From the NCBI GenBank assembly GCA_963805795.1, contig CAWDVG010000001.1, forward strand, positions 434,001 to 498,000: 64,000 nucleotides of DNA, given 5' to 3'. The position numbers and the translations under genes were made by a program. Shown one piece after another: positions 62,636 to 64,000 of this stretch (positions are counted from its first letter, which is position 1; every line of letters starts with the position of its first letter). The notes under the pieces were generated by a model that was given only the letters and a program-made list of their open reading frames with translations, was not told the origin of the DNA and searched no databases. The stretch comes from CAWARU01 sp963805795 (GTDB taxonomy: Bacteria; Pseudomonadota; Gammaproteobacteria; UBA6186; Azoamicaceae).

Positions 62636-63193
62636 TTAGGAGGGTAAATCAGCTGAGACATCAGAAGAAGTCATACTCATACACATGTGAGTATTAATTG
62701 TCGTTGCTTTTGCATCGTTGTTAGGTGGAACCAAGGGTTTTGCAGAAGCATTTGCAATAACAAAAGCGTTTAGAATAGTCACATCTGGTTTATTGATTTG
62801 ATTAATCTTTAACTTTTTAGCATCATATAATAACGTCATAAGTTCTCTTTCTACTTTTCTCTTATCTTCGAGAAATATATTATGCTCATTTCTCTCAGAT
62901 TCTTTTATTAATATCGGGTCAGTTTCATTATGCAAGCAATCAACATGATAAGCCTTTTCTTTGTTAAGCAAGCTTACTCCATTACAGCGCAAATTGATAT
63001 TTTTTAATCCTTTTGTTTTTAAAAAAACAATAATCTCTTGCGCTTCTTTTTCTGTCATAGCGGAAGATTTAATAAATTTATAATGATTTTCTAAACCACT
63101 ATCAAATTCCCAAGTAACTGCAGAAACAGGCGCATTGCCTGTGAATCCTACTAACAATCTTTTCATTTCAACCGTATAATAAATAATTGACAT
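62636..63193 (-). CDS. Hypothetical protein, unknown
   Basis: A 185-residue protein from ATG 63193, with GGAG 5 bases upstream; an in-frame ATG at 63217 is less likely. AMTEKEAQEIIVFLKTKGLK and a charged helix (KESERNEHNIFLEDKRKVER) are visible, and the last 40 residues are Asn/Thr/Ser/Met-rich (NTHMCMSMTSSDVSADLPS). No family recognised. The tail resembles those of the other putative host-directed proteins in the window. Confidence 0.5.
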   Translation of the reverse strand: MSIIYYTVEMKRLLVGFTGNAPVSAVTWEFDSGLENHYKFIKSSAMTEKEAQEIIVFLKTKGLKNINLRCNGVSLLNKEKAYHVDCLHNETDPILIKESERNEHNIFLEDKRKVERELMTLLYDAKKLKINQINKPDVTILNAFVIANASAKPLVPPNNDAKATTINTHMCMSMTSSDVSADLPS

Positions 63194-63281
63194 ATGTACT
63201 CCATTGTAATTTTTCATAATTTAGAAAATAAACTTTCTATGTAAAATTTTTAACTAAACCAAAATACTATAATACCTTACG

Positions 63282-64000
63282 TCATTGCAAGAGTAGTTGT
63301 CTAAAATCTATTATTTTATAAAAAAAATCTGAGTCTTCAATGTCTTCAGTAACTCCGTTGACATGAATCAAGACGGGTAAGCAAGTAAACCCCTTGGGCA
63401 TATTGATTTTTAATAACTTTGAACGTAGTTTTTCGACAACGCCATGTCCTATTTTATGGGTTGAAAATTTTATTTCACATGCAAATAAAGTTTGAAATTT
63501 AGTTTGTATGAGATAATTAATCTGACAGCCAGATTGTTTTAATGTTGGCTTTTGGAAGTAAGGATTGTCGGAAATAATTTCATCTGGTTTTATATTCAAT
63601 AGTGTCCAAATGTTGGATCGATTATTTAATATAATATTTTCAAATTGTAGCCCCATAATACTTTCCCAATTAGGGAGAGTAAAGATATTTTTTAATTTGA
63701 ACTGACCCGCATGAATTTTAGTTAATTTAGGAGCAATATATTTAAAGTAAAAACGAAGATAATTATCTTTTAGTCGAAGTTGACTTAGTCTGATATCTTC
63801 CCCTGTCTTTATTGACCAGGTGTAGTCGCGACTCACGAAGCCTGCAAGCATTAAATCTTCTAAGTATTCACTTAAAGAACCACTTTTTTTGTAATTTAAT
63901 GATTCCATTATTTCAAGTTGTTCTCTCGGCCCTTGAGATAATTCTTCAACAATTCTGCCACAGATCTTCTTTCTTCTTCCAAAAAGATCATTAAATATAT
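63282..64000 (-). CDS. ATPase of the archaeal-type AAA family, C-terminal part, runs off the window
   Basis: The minus-strand frame stays open from the stop at 63282 to the right edge, giving about 238 residues; the ATP-binding half and start lie outside the window. FGRRKKICGRIVEELSQGPR and SGSLSEYLEDLMLAGFVSRD form the winged-helix part, and LRLKDNYLRFYFKYIAP starts the C-terminal domain with GLQFENIILNN and FACEIKFS (E-x-K, nuclease-fold-like). This is typical of the ATPases with a DUF234-type tail that are spread among mobile or accessory genes. A shorter call from ATG 63908 would miss the in-frame upstream part. Confidence 0.75.
   Translation of the reverse strand, partial: IFNDLFGRRKKICGRIVEELSQGPREQLEIMESLNYKKSGSLSEYLEDLMLAGFVSRDYTWSIKTGEDIRLSQLRLKDNYLRFYFKYIAPKLTKIHAGQFKLKNIFTLPNWESIMGLQFENIILNNRSNIWTLLNIKPDEIISDNPYFQKPTLKQSGCQINYLIQTKFQTLFACEIKFSTHKIGHGVVEKLRSKLLKINMPKGFTCLPVLIHVNGVTEDIEDSDFFYKIIDFRQLLLQ

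Noticed and set aside
1..64000. CRISPR array or prophage
   Set aside because: No regularly spaced repeats; repeats are isolated palindromes. No integrase, terminase, capsid or tail genes were seen.

Overview
The window reads as a chromosome segment of a host-associated gammaproteobacterium of the Legionellales, probably on the Coxiellaceae side (Coxiella, Aquicella, Berkiella or Diplorickettsia-like). The evidence is an AT-rich sequence, mevalonate-pathway genes (mvaD, idi) beside rseP, OprP-like porins, and several large ankyrin, Sel1 and leucine-rich proteins of the kind this order sends into host cells. This placement is inference from gene content. No rRNA, tRNA, CRISPR array, prophage or complete insertion sequence was seen.

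Layout: 1-2737 holds mvaD-idi-rseP, with overlapping starts and stops. 2738-6119 is an insertion carrying a HepT/MntA toxin-antitoxin pair and a leucine-rich-repeat protein, and it separates rseP from its usual neighbour. 6454-12884 is bamA-skp-lpxD-fabZ-lpxA-lpxB, the outer-membrane assembly and lipid A block. From about 8472 to 12780 it is riddled with frameshifts that look mostly like single-base deletions in otherwise well conserved codons. 13016-24680 holds a nuclease-like AAA protein, paired M16 proteases, an OprP-like porin, a methyltransferase-like protein, tadA, xseA, a collapsed vapBC locus and minCDE. 24734-27982 is a worn pilV-pilW-pilX-pilY1 minor pilin cluster. 28043-33219 holds a short-chain dehydrogenase, a second porin, mlaA with a long extra tail, and a response regulator/phosphatase. 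33667-36939 encodes an unrecognised 1090-residue protein built from two copies of one module. 37185-39756 is rplY-pth-ychF, followed by two orphan coiled-coil proteins and putP-putA. bamD (47027-47815) and rluD (58076) are neighbours in relatives but here are split by about 10 kb of ankyrin and Sel1 genes. The end of the window holds two leucine-degradation genes, two alpha/beta hydrolases, an unknown protein and an ATPase that runs off the edge.

Two themes stand out. Putative host-interaction genes sit at the seams of conserved housekeeping clusters (rseP|bamA, ychF|putP, bamD|rluD), and many carry Ala/Ser/Thr/Asn-rich tails. The gaps hold several families of short palindromic or inverted-repeat elements. 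One of these cuts off pilV, one supplies the last codons of putP, and others flank porin, pth and hydrolase genes. The candidate systems for follow-up are the duplicated 1090-residue protein, the ankyrin protein with a HEPN-like RNase motif at its C terminus, and the palindrome family.
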